Below are positions 54,286-63,430 of a DNA stretch of 63,430 nucleotides, piece after piece. The position numbers and the translations under genes were made by a program. Origin of the DNA: Rhodovarius lipocyclicus (lineage in GTDB: Bacteria; Pseudomonadota; Alphaproteobacteria; Acetobacterales; Acetobacteraceae); assembly GCF_009900765.1 (NCBI RefSeq), contig NZ_JAAABL010000019.1, positions 1-63,430 on the forward strand. The letters run 5' to 3'. The notes beneath the pieces were generated by a model that did not search any database, was not told where the DNA came from, and saw only the letters and a program-made list of their open reading frames with translations. Each line of letters begins with the position of its first letter. Within the stretch, counting starts at the first letter, position 1.

Positions 54286-55641
54286 ATGACCAAGCGGCTG
54301 CTGATCCGGACCTGGGGCTGCCAGATGAACGTGTATGACAGCGAGCGCATGGCCGAAGTGCTGGCGCCGCTGGGTTTCGGCCCCACCGAAACGCCCGAGG
54401 ACGCCGACATGGTCATCCTCAACACCTGCCACATCCGCGAAAAGGCCGCCGAGAAGCTGTTCTCCGAACTCGGCCGCCTGCGGCTGGTGAAGGAGGCACG
54501 GCGCCAGGGCGGCCAGGAGATGGTGCTGGCCGTCGCCGGCTGCGTCGCCCAGGCCGAGGGCGCCGAGATCGCCGCCCGCGCCCCCTATGTCGATATCGTG
54601 ATGGGCCCGCAGACTATCCATCGCCTGCCGGAGATGGTGGCCCGCGCCAGCCGCGCCGGCGGCCTCGTGCTCGACACCGACTTCCCCGAGGAAAGCAAGT
54701 TCGACCACCTGCCCGAGGCCCGCGCCCAGCAGGGCGTCACCGCCTTCCTGACGGTGCAGGAGGGCTGCGACAAGTTCTGCTCCTTCTGCGTGGTGCCCTA
54801 TACGCGCGGGGCCGAGACCTCCCGCCCCGCCGCCGCCGTGCTGGCCGAGGCCCGGCGCCTGGTCGAGGCCGGCGCGCGGGAGATCACGCTGCTCGGCCAG
54901 AACGTGAATGCCTATCACGGCGAGGGTGTGGGCGGGCTTGCCGGGCTGGTGCGCGCCCTGGCGGAGATCCCGGACCTGGCCCGCATCCGCTACACCACCT
55001 CCCACCCGCGCGACATGGGCGATGATCTGATCGCCGCCCACCGCGACATCCCGCAGCTGATGCCCATGCTGCACCTGCCGGTGCAGAGCGGCTCCGACCG
55101 GGTGCTGGCCGCGATGAACCGCGGCCACACCGCGGCCGACTACCTGCGGCTGGTGGACCGGCTGCGCGCCGCCCGCCCCGACCTGGCGCTGACCAGCGAC
55201 TTCATCGTGGGCCACCCCGGCGAGACCGATGCCGACCACGCCGCCACCATGGCCCTGGTGCGCGAGGTCGGCTTCGCCGGCGCCTACAGCTTCAAATACT
55301 CCGCCCGCCCCGGCACCCCCGCCGCCCGCGCCCCCCAGCAGGTGGCGGGCGATGTGGGCGATGCCCGGCTGGCGGAGCTGCAATCCCTGCTGGCCGAACA
55401 GCAGCGCGGCTTCAACGCCGCGCGCGTCGGGCAGGAATTCGACGTGCTGGTGACGGGCCCCGGGCGCCACCCGGGCCAGATCGCCGGCCGTTCCCCCTGG
55501 CTGCAGGCGGTGCATGCCGAGGGACCCCAGGGCCTGGAAGGCAGCATCATCCGCATGCGCGCCGTCTCGGCCACCGCCAACTCGCTCACTTGCGTATTGA
55601 AGGACCGCTCAACACCCTTGCAGGAGCAACACGCCGCTTGA
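54286..55641 (+). CDS. miaB: tRNA-2-methylthio-N6-dimethylallyladenosine synthase
   Basis: A radical-SAM methylthiotransferase (451 aa) modifying A37 of tRNAs reading UNN codons. The N-terminal UPF0004 domain supplies the auxiliary cluster cysteines C12 (GCQMN), C48 (NTCHIR) and C86 (AGCVAQ). The radical-SAM motif is C161-x3-C165-x2-C168 (GCDKFCSFC), and a TRAM domain ends the protein ([13 protein letters not shown]). It heads the conserved miaB-phoH-ybeY-corC operon and overlaps phoH. Confidence 0.97.
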   Translation: MTKRLLIRTWGCQMNVYDSERMAEVLAPLGFGPTETPEDADMVILNTCHIREKAAEKLFSELGRLRLVKEARRQGGQEMVLAVAGCVAQAEGAEIAARAPYVDIVMGPQTIHRLPEMVARASRAGGLVLDTDFPEESKFDHLPEARAQQGVTAFLTVQEGCDKFCSFCVVPYTRGAETSRPAAAVLAEARRLVEAGAREITLLGQNVNAYHGEGVGGLAGLVRALAEIPDLARIRYTTSHPRDMGDDLIAAHRDIPQLMPMLHLPVQSGSDRVLAAMNRGHTAADYLRLVDRLRAARPDLALTSDFIVGHPGETDADHAATMALVREVGFAGAYSFKYSARPGTPAARAPQQVAGDVGDARLAELQSLLAEQQRGFNAARVGQEFDVLVTGPGRHPGQIAGRSPWLQAVHAEGPQGLEGSIIRMRAVSATANSLTCVLKDRSTPLQEQHAA

Positions 55642-56714
55642 GCACCACCTACACCCCCCGCCCCGTCTCCCGCCCTTCGGGCACGGCCCTCGGCAGCAGC
55701 GAGAGCCGCTCCGTCACCTTGCCCTTCGAGGACAACCGATTGCTCCAGGAGCTGTTCGGTGCCCATGACGAGCACATGGTGAAGGTGGAGAAAACAGCGG
55801 GGGTCCGGGTGGACCGAACGCGCAACGGCATCTGCATCACGGGCCCGGTGGAGCGCACCATGGTGGCGGAGGCCGCGCTGCGCGGCCTGTGGCGCGGCCT
55901 GCAGAAGGGCGATGGCTGCACCATGGCCCAGGTCGATGGCGCGCTGCGCCTGGCCGAGGGCGAGAACGAGCCCCGCCTGCCGCTGCGCGATCTGCCGCAG
56001 ATCCGCACCCGGCGCGGCACGGTGGCCCCGCGCAGCCCGGCCCAGGCGGCCTATATGGAAATCCTGGGCAAGAACGACATCAGCTTCGGCCTCGGCCCCG
56101 CCGGCACCGGCAAGACCTATCTGGCCGTGGCCCAGGGTGTGGCCATGCTGCTGGCCGGCAGCGTCACGCGCATCGTGCTGTCGCGCCCGGCGGTGGAGGC
56201 CGGCGAGCGCCTGGGCTTCCTGCCCGGCGACATGAAGGAGAAGGTGGACCCCTACCTCCGCCCGCTCTACGACGCGCTGAACGACATGATGCCCGGCGAC
56301 CAGCTGGCGCGCCGCATGGCCGCCGGTGAGATCGAGATCGCCCCGCTGGCCTTCATGCGCGGGCGCACGCTCTCCCACTGCTACGCCATTCTGGACGAGG
56401 CGCAGAACACCACCCCCGCCCAGATGAAGATGTTCCTGACCCGCCTGGGCGAGGGCAGCCGCATGGTGGTCACGGGCGACCCCAGCCAGATCGACCTGCC
56501 GAACGGCCAGCCCTCCGGCCTGGTGGAGGCGGTGAATGTGCTGCAAAACGTGCCCGGGATCGGTATGATGCGCTTCTCGGAGACCGATGTGGTGCGCCAC
56601 CCCTTGGTGGGACGCATCGTTGCGGCCTACAACCGCGCCGAGGAGCGGGCCGAGCCCGCCAGCAATACCCGCCGTGGACGCGGCTGGGCAGGAGAACATG
56701 CCGGACCGAAGTAG
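55638..56714 (+). CDS. phoH: PhoH-like ATPase (YbeZ)
   Basis: A 358-residue P-loop protein of the PhoH/YbeZ type, a likely RNA-associated ATPase working with the endonuclease YbeY. Walker A is [11 protein letters not shown] with K159. [33 protein letters not shown] and the Walker B region [22 protein letters not shown] are diagnostic. The start is inferred as TTG at 55638, overlapping the miaB stop (TTGA), with AGGAG about 11 bases upstream. Another TTG at 55590 is possible. Confidence 0.93.
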   Translation: MSTTYTPRPVSRPSGTALGSSESRSVTLPFEDNRLLQELFGAHDEHMVKVEKTAGVRVDRTRNGICITGPVERTMVAEAALRGLWRGLQKGDGCTMAQVDGALRLAEGENEPRLPLRDLPQIRTRRGTVAPRSPAQAAYMEILGKNDISFGLGPAGTGKTYLAVAQGVAMLLAGSVTRIVLSRPAVEAGERLGFLPGDMKEKVDPYLRPLYDALNDMMPGDQLARRMAAGEIEIAPLAFMRGRTLSHCYAILDEAQNTTPAQMKMFLTRLGEGSRMVVTGDPSQIDLPNGQPSGLVEAVNVLQNVPGIGMMRFSETDVVRHPLVGRIVAAYNRAEERAEPASNTRRGRGWAGEHAGPK

Positions 56715-57189
56715 TCCCCCGGAGGGCCGATCTAGGCCTTCCATCGAGATCATCACCGCCGCGCCCGGATGGCGCCGCCTGGTGAAACAGCCCGAGCTGC
56801 TGGCGCAACGCGCCGCACTGGCGGCGATCCGCGCCAGCGGGGCCACACCCCCACAGGGTGCGGCGCTGACCGTGCTGCTGGCCGATGACCGCACGCTGAA
56901 GCAGCTGAACAGCGACCACCGCGACAAGGTGAAGCCCACCAATGTCCTCAGCTTTCCGGGTATCGGCCCGGCGCTGGGCGATATCGCGATCTCGGTGGAG
57001 ACGGTGCGGCGGGAAGCCTGGGCGGAGGGCAAGACGCCCACCGCCCATTTCGCGCATCTGATCGCGCACGGCACGCTGCATGTGCTGGGCCATGACCATC
57101 TGGAGGCCGGGGAGGCCCGCCGGATGGAACGCGCCGAATCGCGCGCCATGGCCCTGATCCGCCAGCCCAACCCCTGGCGCCGCACATGA
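56698..57189 (+). CDS. ybeY: Endoribonuclease YbeY (rRNA maturation factor)
   Basis: A 163-residue zinc metalloenzyme needed for 16S rRNA 3' processing and ribosome quality control. The zinc motif HLIAHGTLHVLGHDH (H-x3-H-x5-H) is intact, preceded by the TNVLSFPG loop. Its ATG lies 17 bp inside the end of phoH with GGAG close by, implying coupling. Confidence 0.96.
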   Translation: MPDRSSPPEGRSRPSIEIITAAPGWRRLVKQPELLAQRAALAAIRASGATPPQGAALTVLLADDRTLKQLNSDHRDKVKPTNVLSFPGIGPALGDIAISVETVRREAWAEGKTPTAHFAHLIAHGTLHVLGHDHLEAGEARRMERAESRAMALIRQPNPWRRT

Positions 57190-58073
57190 GCGAGCAGACC
57201 AACCCGCCCTGGATCGCGCGGCTGGCCGGCCGGCTGCGCAAGCGCCCGCACGAATCCCTGCGCGACCGCATGGAGGAGCTGATCGAGGCGCCGGAGACGG
57301 AGGACGAACGCGCCTCCACCACCGAGCTCGACATGAACGAGCGCGCGCTGCTGACCAATGTGCTGAAGCTGCGCGGCACCACGGCGGTGGATGTGATGCT
57401 GCCCCGCGCCGACATCGTCTCCCTGCCCGACAACCTGACGCTGGAGGAAGCCCTGGCCGCCACCGCGCGGGAGGGGCATTCGCGCTATCCGGTCATCCAC
57501 GGCCAGCTCGATGACGTGCTGGGGATGGTCCATATCAAGGACATCTTCGCCTCGGTCGGCAGCAGCGAGGAGTTCAGCCTGCGCAAGATCCTGCGCAAGC
57601 CGCTGTTCGTGGTCCCCAGCGTGCCCGTGCTCGACCTGCTGCTGCGCATGCGGCAGGAGCGCATCCACATGGCGCTGGTGATCGACGAATACGGCGGCAT
57701 CGACGGGCTGGTCACCATCGAGGACCTGGTGGAGACGATCGTCGGCGACATCTCCGACGAGCATGACGAGGTGGGCGCGCCGCACATCACCGAACGGGTG
57801 GACGGCACCATCGACCTGGACGCCCGCACCACGGTGGAGGAGTTCGAGGCCCGCTTCGGCCCGGTGCTAACCGAGGAGGAGCGCGGCGCGGACATCGACA
57901 CGGTGGGCGGGCTGGTCTTCACCTTGGCCGGCCGCGTGCCGGTGAAGGGGGAGCTGATCAGCCATTCCTCCGGCCTGGAATTCCGCGTGCTGGAGGCGGA
58001 CCCGCGCCGTATCCGGCGGCTGCGGGTGCGCCCGCCGGGGGCTGGCGCGCAGGGTAAGGCGGCGGCGGAGTAA
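57186..58073 (+). CDS. CBS-domain hemolysin-like protein (CorC/HlyC type)
   Basis: A 295-residue cytoplasmic protein. A helical N-terminus with EERASTTELDMNERALLTNVL-type sequence precedes paired CBS domains (about 65-190: AVDVMLPRADIVSLP, GHSRYPVIHG, MALVIDEYGGIDGLVTIEDLVE). A C-terminal CorC_HlyC (transporter-associated) domain follows (ADIDTVGGLVFTLAGRVPVKGE). It overlaps ybeY by four bases. In many relatives lnt follows it; here a Sel1 gene does. The role in Mg/Co efflux is assumed from the family. Confidence 0.93.
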   Translation: MSEQTNPPWIARLAGRLRKRPHESLRDRMEELIEAPETEDERASTTELDMNERALLTNVLKLRGTTAVDVMLPRADIVSLPDNLTLEEALAATAREGHSRYPVIHGQLDDVLGMVHIKDIFASVGSSEEFSLRKILRKPLFVVPSVPVLDLLLRMRQERIHMALVIDEYGGIDGLVTIEDLVETIVGDISDEHDEVGAPHITERVDGTIDLDARTTVEEFEARFGPVLTEEERGADIDTVGGLVFTLAGRVPVKGELISHSSGLEFRVLEADPRRIRRLRVRPPGAGAQGKAAAE

Positions 58074-58099
58074 GGCCTTCACCATTTCCGAGAGGGGCG

Positions 58100-58120
58100 G
58101 AGAGGGGCACCTCCCCTCTC
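58100..58120 (+). terminator. Hairpin after the corC-like gene
   Basis: GAGAGGGG (58100-58107) pairs with CCCCTCTC (58113-58120) around CACCT, 27 bp after the stop. No U-run follows, so termination is only possible. It resembles a single hairpin of the composite repeats. Confidence 0.4.
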
Positions 58121-58142
58121 AGGGGAATGGCTTGCCCCAATA

Positions 58143-58159
58143 TTGCAAATGACTCGCAA
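58143..58159. promoter_or_regulatory. Fur-like box upstream of the Sel1 gene
   Basis: TTGCAAATGACTCGCAA is a 17-bp imperfect palindrome (TTGC and GCAA ends around AAATGACTC), similar to alphaproteobacterial Fur operators. Its core, TGACTCGCAA, recurs in inverted orientation before the TonB-dependent receptor. Confidence 0.6.
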
Positions 58160-58179
58160 ACGCATATGCTGCGCCGCAC

Positions 58180-58929
58180 ATGCACCGCCCCCCCACCCAT
58201 GCCGAGATCGTCGCCACCCCGCCCGAGGAGATCACCCGCATCCTCGATGGCGACCCGGTGCGCGCCTTCGCCTGGCTGGCCGCCGCCGCCCGGCTGGGCT
58301 TCGTGGATGCGCAGCTGGCCTATGCCCAATGCCTGCTGAACGGGCGCGGCTGCACGCCCGATCCGCACACGGCCTTCCTGTGGTTCGGCACAGCGGCCAA
58401 GGCGGGCTCGGCCCAGGGCATCAACATGCTGGGCCGCTGCCATGAGAATGGCTGGGGCACGCCCCGCGACGAGGCCGCCGCCGCCACGCTCTATCGCCAG
58501 GCGGCCGAAACGGGCCTCGACTGGGCGGAATACAATTACGCCAACATGCTGGCCCGCGGCGCGGGGGTGGAGAAGGACCTGGACCAGGCGCTGGCCTGGT
58601 ACCGCCGCGCCGCCGCCCAGGGCCATGCCAAGGCCATCAACCTGGTCGGCCGCTTCCTGGAGGAAGGCTGGGGCTGCGCCCCGGACCCGGCGGCCGCCGC
58701 CACCCTGTATGCCCGCGCCGCCGAGGGCGGGGATTTTCGCGCCCAGTTCAACCACGGGCTGACCCTGGCCCGCGCCGGCCGGGCGGAGGAAGCTCGGGAC
58801 TGGTTCCTGCGCGCCATCGCCGGCGGCACCCCGGGCTTCCTGGCCAGCATGGCCCGCGCGCTGGAGGCCCTGCCCGACCCCGCCTTGCGCGCCCTGGCAC
58901 CCCAGGCCCGGGAGCATGCTGGGGTGTGA
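58180..58929 (+). CDS. Sel1-repeat protein
   Basis: A 249-residue protein made of about five tandem Sel1-like (TPR-related) repeats of about 36 residues, for example DAQLAYAQCLLNGRGCTPDPHTAFLWFGTAA, GINMLGRCHENGWGTPRDEAAAATLYRQAA and AINLVGRFLEEGWGCAPDPAAAATLYARAA. There is no signal peptide, so a cytoplasmic scaffold is likely. It stands between a Fur-like box and the receptor gene, which suggests iron-regulated expression. This type of Sel1 gene before TonB receptors is often seen with PiuC; the exact role is unknown. Confidence 0.9.
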   Translation: MHRPPTHAEIVATPPEEITRILDGDPVRAFAWLAAAARLGFVDAQLAYAQCLLNGRGCTPDPHTAFLWFGTAAKAGSAQGINMLGRCHENGWGTPRDEAAAATLYRQAAETGLDWAEYNYANMLARGAGVEKDLDQALAWYRRAAAQGHAKAINLVGRFLEEGWGCAPDPAAAATLYARAAEGGDFRAQFNHGLTLARAGRAEEARDWFLRAIAGGTPGFLASMARALEALPDPALRALAPQAREHAGV

Positions 58930-58943
58930 AAAAATCCTCGCAT

Positions 58944-58965
58944 CGCAATTGCGAGTCACTTTCAG
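58944..58965. promoter_or_regulatory. Fur-like box upstream of the TonB-dependent receptor
   Basis: The perfect palindrome TCGCAATTGCGA (58944-58955) overlaps TTGCGAGTCACTTTCAG (58949-58965). The latter is the reverse of the AAGTGACTCGCAA-type word found at 58143. It lies 41 bp before the receptor ATG and argues against a longer start at 58926. Confidence 0.6.
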
Positions 58966-59006
58966 TTGCAGTAGCTAACAGTGCAGCTCATCCGGGAATC
59001 ATCGCC

Positions 59007-61196
59007 ATGGCGCTTCGCTCCGAACCCCTCGCCTTCGAACCATCCGTCGGTCTGATGACGGGCCTGGCCCTGCTGGCCGGCATGCCGGCCGCCATGGCCC
59101 AGACTTCCACCCCGGCCTCCGGCACCGACGGCGCCGCCCCGCGCGTGGCCCTGCCGGAGCTGGACGTGTCAGGCCAGGCGCCCTCCCCGTACCGGCGCGA
59201 TTCCGATCCCGTGGTGCGCCTGCCGACCACCATCGCCGAGACTCCGCAATCCATCACCGTCGTCCCGCGCGAACTGATGCAGGAACAGGCCGTGTCCTCG
59301 GTGCGGGAGGCGCTGCGCAACGTCACCGGCATCTCGCTGGCCGCCGGCGAGGGCGGCTTCTCGGGCGACAACCTCACGCTGCGCGGCTTCTCCGCGCGCG
59401 GCGACTTCTTCATCGACGGCATCCGCGACGCCGGCCAGTACGCGCGCGACCCGTTCTTCCTGGACAGCATCCAGGTGCTGAAGGGCCCGTCCTCCATCAT
59501 GTTCGGCCGCGGCTCCACCGGCGGCGTCATCAACCAGACCACCCGCCTGGCCCGCGCCGGCAATTTCGGGGACATGATGGTGTCCGCCTATTCCTCGGGC
59601 GGCGTGCGCGTGACCGGCGACGTGAACCTGCAGGCGGGCGACATCGCCGTGCGCACGCAGATCATGGGCTCGCGCATCGACGTGGCCGGGCGCGACCATG
59701 TGTACCAGTCGCGCTACGGCGTGGCCCCCTCCATCACGCTGGGCCTGGGCGGGCCCACCCAGCTCACCCTCTCCTACATGCACCAGGAGGAGGAGAACGT
59801 TCCCGACTATGGCGTGCCCTATGTGAACGGCCGCCCGCTGCGCGTGCCGCGCAGCACCTTCTACGGCGTCAGCAACCAGGACCGCGAGCGCACGGTGACC
59901 GACGTGTTCACCGCCCGCGCCCAGCACCAGTTCAATGACGCGATCACCGTGCGCAACACCTTCCGCATGGGCAGCTACTGGCGCGAGCTGAACGCGACCG
60001 CGCCGCGTATCGCCACCACCACCAGCACCGGCGCCGCCTTCAACGCCCTGACCACCCCGCTGGGCCAGACCTTGATCCGGCGTGAGCCGCAGGTGCGCAC
60101 CGGCTATGACAGCATCATCGTGAACCAGACCGAGGCCCTGCTGGCCCTGCAGACCGGCCCGATCAGCCACCGCGCGCTGGTGGGCTTCGAGGTCGGGCGC
60201 GAAAGCTCGGAGGTGGTGCGCTATGCCTTCGGCACCAACACCAATGGCCGCCCCAATGCCTCGGCGCTGAACCCGAACTACTACGCGGACTCGCCCTTCA
60301 TCCGCACCACGGGCTCCGACATCCGCACCGTGGCGAACACGCTGGCCCTGTATTTCGTGGACCAGATCAAGCTGCACCCGATGTTCGAACTGCAGCTGGG
60401 CGGCCGCTGGGACCGGTTCGAGGCCGACTACCGCAACCGCGCCGCCACCACCAACAACCGCTTCAACCGCACGGATGAGGCCTTCAGCTGGCGCACCGCG
60501 CTGGTCTTCACCCCCACCCCCCGGGTGCGGACCTATTTCGCCGCCGGCACCTCCTTCAACCCCTCCGCCGAGAGCCTGACCCTGGCCGCCAACAACGCCC
60601 AGATCGGCCCCGAGGAGAACATCACCTATGAGGTCGGCGGCAGCTGGGAGGCGCTGGACGGCCTGCGCCTGACCGGCGCCCTGTTCCGCATCGAGAAGAC
60701 CAATGCCCGCACCTCCGACCCCTCGGGCAATCTACAGGTGCTGAACGGCATGGTGCGGGTGGATGGCGTGGAGGTGGGCATCCAGGGCCGGCCGCTGCCG
60801 AACTGGAATGTCTATGCCGGCTACACCTACCTGAACTCGGAGATCATCCGCTCCGGCAACCGGGCCGAGATCGGGCGCGAATTCGCCAATGTGGCGCCCA
60901 ACACCGCCTCGCTCTGGACCACCTATGACCTGCCCTACGGGTTCCAGATCGGCGGCGGGCTGACCTATGTCGATCGCCGCTTCGGCAACACCACCAACAC
61001 CAACCGGGTGCCCAGCTACACGCGCTATGACCTGGCCGCCGCCTGGGCCCCCACCGAGGGCTCCCTGCGCGGCCTGCGTTTCCAGCTGAACGCCCAGAAC
61101 ATCACCAACGCCCTCACCTATGAGACGGTCTATACCGCGCACACCGTGCCCGGCCCCGGCCGCACCGTGGTGCTGAGCGTGGCGGCCCGGTTCTGA
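59007..61196 (+). CDS. TonB-dependent siderophore receptor (Fiu/catecholate-like)
   Basis: An outer-membrane receptor of 729 aa. The signal peptide ends near AMAQ, and a possible TonB box lies around LPELDVSGQ. The plug domain (about 60-205) includes [52 protein letters not shown] and [21 protein letters not shown] 22-strand barrel follows, ending in aromatic VLSVAARF. The plug motifs resemble Fiu and other catecholate receptors. PiuC and ExbBD-TonB genes follow directly. Confidence 0.95.
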   Translation: MALRSEPLAFEPSVGLMTGLALLAGMPAAMAQTSTPASGTDGAAPRVALPELDVSGQAPSPYRRDSDPVVRLPTTIAETPQSITVVPRELMQEQAVSSVREALRNVTGISLAAGEGGFSGDNLTLRGFSARGDFFIDGIRDAGQYARDPFFLDSIQVLKGPSSIMFGRGSTGGVINQTTRLARAGNFGDMMVSAYSSGGVRVTGDVNLQAGDIAVRTQIMGSRIDVAGRDHVYQSRYGVAPSITLGLGGPTQLTLSYMHQEEENVPDYGVPYVNGRPLRVPRSTFYGVSNQDRERTVTDVFTARAQHQFNDAITVRNTFRMGSYWRELNATAPRIATTTSTGAAFNALTTPLGQTLIRREPQVRTGYDSIIVNQTEALLALQTGPISHRALVGFEVGRESSEVVRYAFGTNTNGRPNASALNPNYYADSPFIRTTGSDIRTVANTLALYFVDQIKLHPMFELQLGGRWDRFEADYRNRAATTNNRFNRTDEAFSWRTALVFTPTPRVRTYFAAGTSFNPSAESLTLAANNAQIGPEENITYEVGGSWEALDGLRLTGALFRIEKTNARTSDPSGNLQVLNGMVRVDGVEVGIQGRPLPNWNVYAGYTYLNSEIIRSGNRAEIGREFANVAPNTASLWTTYDLPYGFQIGGGLTYVDRRFGNTTNTNRVPSYTRYDLAAAWAPTEGSLRGLRFQLNAQNITNALTYETVYTAHTVPGPGRTVVLSVAARF

Positions 61197-61200
61197 TCCG

Positions 61201-61884
61201 GTGCTGCTGCACATCCCCGACGTGCTGAACCCCCAGCAGCTGGCGCAGGCGCGCGGGCTGCTGGGCAGCGCCCCCTGGGTGGATGGCCGGGTGACCGCCG
61301 GCCACCAGTCGGCCCAGGTGAAGGACAATCTGCAGATCCCGGAATCGGCGCCCGAGGCCGCGCGGCTGCGCGACCTCGTGCTGGCGGCGCTGGAGCGCAA
61401 CCCGCTCTTCATCTCCTCCGTGCTGCCGCTGAAGGTGTTTCCGCCCCTGTTCAACCGGTATGACCCGGGCATGACCTTCGGCGCGCATGTGGACAACGCC
61501 ATCCGCCAGGTCACGGGCACGCCCGCGCGCATCCGCACCGATGTCTCCTGCACGCTGTTCCTGGCCGACCCCGCCGACTACGATGGCGGCGAGCTGACGG
61601 TCGAGGACAGCTATGGCGAACACCGCGTGAAGCTGCCGGCGGGCCATGCCGTGGTCTATCCGGCCACCAGCCTGCACCGGGTGGAGCCCGTCACGCGCGG
61701 CAGCCGCGTCGCCAGCTTCTTCTGGATCCAGTCCATGGTGCGGGAGGACGCGCAGCGTTCCCTGCTGTTTGACCTGGACATGGCGATCAACGGATTGCGC
61801 GGCGATCTGCCGCAGGGCCATAAAGGCCCGGTCCAGCTCACCTCCATCTATCACAACCTGCTGCGCCGCTGGGCCGATGCCTGA
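61201..61884 (+). CDS. piuC: Fe2+/2-oxoglutarate-dependent dioxygenase, PiuC/PKHD type
   Basis: A 227-residue PKHD-type hydroxylase. The iron triad H96-x-D98...H159 and the 2-oxoglutarate-binding R169 ([19 protein letters not shown]) are present, with the C-terminal [11 protein letters not shown] tail of YbiX/PiuC proteins. These genes accompany Fiu/PiuA-type receptors; their substrate is unknown, possibly siderophore-linked. The GTG start at 61201 lies four bases after the receptor stop, indicating co-transcription. Confidence 0.94.
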   Translation: MLLHIPDVLNPQQLAQARGLLGSAPWVDGRVTAGHQSAQVKDNLQIPESAPEAARLRDLVLAALERNPLFISSVLPLKVFPPLFNRYDPGMTFGAHVDNAIRQVTGTPARIRTDVSCTLFLADPADYDGGELTVEDSYGEHRVKLPAGHAVVYPATSLHRVEPVTRGSRVASFFWIQSMVREDAQRSLLFDLDMAINGLRGDLPQGHKGPVQLTSIYHNLLRRWADA

Positions 61885-61905
61885 ACGCGCCGCCGGAGAC
61901 CACGC

Positions 61906-62691
61906 ATGAAACGCCTCCTCGCTTCCCTGCCGCTCCTGACCCCCGGCCTGGCCTGGGCCCAGACCGCTTCCGTGGCCATCCCGGCGGAGAACCTGCCGCA
62001 TGAGCTCTCGCCCTGGGCGATGGTGCAGGGGGCGGACATCGTGGTGCAGTCGGTGATGGGCGGGCTGGTCTTCGCCTCCATCCTCACCTGGACCATCGCG
62101 CTGGCCAAGCTGCTGGAACTCACCGCCGCCTCCCGCCGGGCGGCCGCGACGGTGGAGGCGCTGCGCAGCGCCGAGAGCCTGGAACACGCCCAGCGGCGCC
62201 TGGCCGAGACCCCGGGCCCCGCCGCCGCCATGCTGCGCGCCGCGATGAGCGAGCTGCGCGCCTCCGGCGAGGGCGCGCCCAAGGACGGCGTGAAGGAACG
62301 CACCGCCTGGGTGCTGGAGCGCATCGCCGCCCGCGCCGCCCGCGGCCTGTCGCGCGGCACCGGCATCCTGGCCACCATCGGCTCCGTCTCGCCCTTCGTG
62401 GGCCTGTTCGGCACGGTGTGGGGCATCATGAACAGCTTCATCGGCATCTCCCGCGCGCAGACCACCAACCTGGCGGTCGTGGCCCCCGGCATCGCGGAGG
62501 CCCTGCTGGCCACCGCCATCGGCCTCGTCGCGGCCATCCCGGCCGTGGTGATCTACAACGCCTTCAGCCGCGCCATCGCGGGCCAGAAGGCCAAGCTGGC
62601 CGATGGCACGACGGAGGTGATGCGCCTGCTCTCCCGCGATCTGGACCGCACGGCCCCGCGCGCGCGCAACATGTCCCTGGCGGCGGACTGA
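61906..62691 (+). CDS. exbB: TonB-system energiser ExbB
   Basis: A 261-residue inner-membrane subunit of the proton-motive-force-driven ExbB-ExbD-TonB motor. An N-terminal signal-like segment ([19 protein letters not shown]) gives the long ExbB form. Three membrane helices follow, with the MotA/TolQ/ExbB core [24 protein letters not shown] and [24 protein letters not shown]. It is three bases from exbD and energises the upstream receptor. Confidence 0.96.
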   Translation: MKRLLASLPLLTPGLAWAQTASVAIPAENLPHELSPWAMVQGADIVVQSVMGGLVFASILTWTIALAKLLELTAASRRAAATVEALRSAESLEHAQRRLAETPGPAAAMLRAAMSELRASGEGAPKDGVKERTAWVLERIAARAARGLSRGTGILATIGSVSPFVGLFGTVWGIMNSFIGISRAQTTNLAVVAPGIAEALLATAIGLVAAIPAVVIYNAFSRAIAGQKAKLADGTTEVMRLLSRDLDRTAPRARNMSLAAD

Positions 62692-62694
62692 CCC

Positions 62695-63123
62695 ATGGCC
62701 ATGCAACTCGGCGGCGGGGATGACGACCTGGCCGAGGTCAGCGACATCAACGTCACGCCCTTCATCGACGTGATCCTGGTGCTGCTGATCATCTTCATGG
62801 TGGCGGCCCCGCTGGCCACGGTGGATGTGGCGGTGGACCTGCCTGTCTCCAACGCCGCGCCCCAGCCGCGCCCCGACCGCCCCGTCTTCCTGACCGTGCG
62901 CGCCGACCGCAGCCTGCATCTGGGCGACGAGGCGGTGGAGCGCGACGCCCTGCCCGCCGCGCTGGAGCGCGCCTTCGACGGCAACCGCGACGGCCGGGTC
63001 TTCCTGCGCGCCGATGCCGGCCTGCCCTATGGCGAGCTGATGGAGGTGATGAACGCCTTGCGCGCCGCCGGCTGGCTGAAGGTGGCGCTGGTGGGCCTTG
63101 AGGGCGCGCCCGTTTCCCGATGA
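62695..63123 (+). CDS. exbD: TonB-system energiser ExbD
   Basis: A 142-residue protein with one N-terminal membrane helix containing the essential Asp ([20 protein letters not shown]) and a periplasmic domain ([39 protein letters not shown]). Its stop overlaps the tonB start as ATGA. Confidence 0.96.
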   Translation: MAMQLGGGDDDLAEVSDINVTPFIDVILVLLIIFMVAAPLATVDVAVDLPVSNAAPQPRPDRPVFLTVRADRSLHLGDEAVERDALPAALERAFDGNRDGRVFLRADAGLPYGELMEVMNALRAAGWLKVALVGLEGAPVSR

Positions 63124-63430
63124 GCGCGACCTTCCGGAACCGGGATGAGGAAGCGCCCGGCGCGCTGCGCTGGGGTGCCTCGCTGGCCGTGATCCTGGCG
63201 CTGCATGGCGGCATCCTGTGGCATGTGGCGCATCTGGTGCCCCACACGCCGCCGATCGAGATCTCCGACCCCATCATGCTGGAGCTGGAAGCCCCCGCCG
63301 AGACCGCGCCCGGGGAGCCCTCCACGCCCGGCGCGCCCCCCGCGCCGCCGGCCCCGCCCGCGCCGATGGACCCCGCGCCGCCCCTGCCGGCCCTGGCCCC
63401 GCCACCACCGCCCAGCCCGGCCCCGCAGGA
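63120..63430 (+). CDS. tonB: TonB protein, N-terminal part (runs off the window)
   Basis: The first 103 residues are in view. A short cytoplasmic N-terminus leads to one membrane anchor ([19 protein letters not shown]) with a conserved-type histidine (LHGG). The periplasmic stretch is proline-rich and typical of TonB. The C-terminal receptor-contacting domain lies outside. It overlaps exbD by four bases. Confidence 0.92.
   Translation, partial: MSATFRNRDEEAPGALRWGASLAVILALHGGILWHVAHLVPHTPPIEISDPIMLELEAPAETAPGEPSTPGAPPAPPAPPAPMDPAPPLPALAPPPPPSPAPQ

Overview
The window is GC-rich chromosomal DNA from an alphaproteobacterium. The lipid A genes include LpxI, there are three Bug-type tripartite tricarboxylate binding proteins, and the envelope gene order fits the Acetobacteraceae. 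A Roseomonas-like organism is the best guess from gene content; no rRNA is present to confirm it.

Left end (1-7522): the 5' end of tuf behind tRNA-Tyr and tRNA-Gly, a chromate transporter, a small unknown gene, a TauE/SafE permease diverging from a GntR/UTRA regulator, then class Ia ribonucleotide reductase genes nrdA and nrdB. Each nrd gene has its own paired NrdR-type operator. From 21704 down to 7583 (minus strand) runs one long housekeeping and envelope array: rpsB-tsf-pyrH-frr-uppS-cdsA-dxr-rseP-bamA-ompH-lpxD-fabZ-lpxA-lpxI-gloA. It couples translation, CDP-diacylglycerol, undecaprenyl and isoprenoid precursor synthesis, outer-membrane assembly and lipid A synthesis. Most junctions are short gaps or 1-10 bp overlaps. 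A hybrid sensor kinase diverges from rpsB.

Middle (24257-46551): an accessory, mainly transport and catabolism region. It holds a polar amino acid ABC cluster whose binding-protein gene carries an in-frame stop, an orphan rutCD pair, Bug binding proteins, an LLM flavin monooxygenase, two 5'-truncated remnants (LysR and quinone oxidoreductase) joined head to head, a penicillin acylase homologue, a persulfide dioxygenase-like gene with a TauE/SafE exporter, an SDR, a D-2-hydroxyacid dehydrogenase overlapping aroQ, a flavin monooxygenase/DUF2848/cupin operon next to a Bug protein and a GntR/FCD regulator, and a metNIQQ methionine transporter with two MetQ paralogues.

Right part (46854-63430): aconitase, ccmAB, a small secreted protein, an opine-dehydrogenase-like protein, PlsC, the miaB-phoH-ybeY-corC operon, and an iron-acquisition block (Sel1 protein, TonB-dependent siderophore receptor, PiuC-type dioxygenase, ExbB, ExbD, TonB). 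Fur-like operators precede the Sel1 and receptor genes. The window ends inside tonB.

The most unusual structure is a family of six composite palindromic intergenic repeats (about 6092-6300, 28857-29097, 36470-36655, 40529-40790, 46552-46745, 51311-51559). Each abuts the 3' end of a gene and is built from nested hairpins on both sides of a central segment. The copy after ccmB has 44-bp perfect outer arms.
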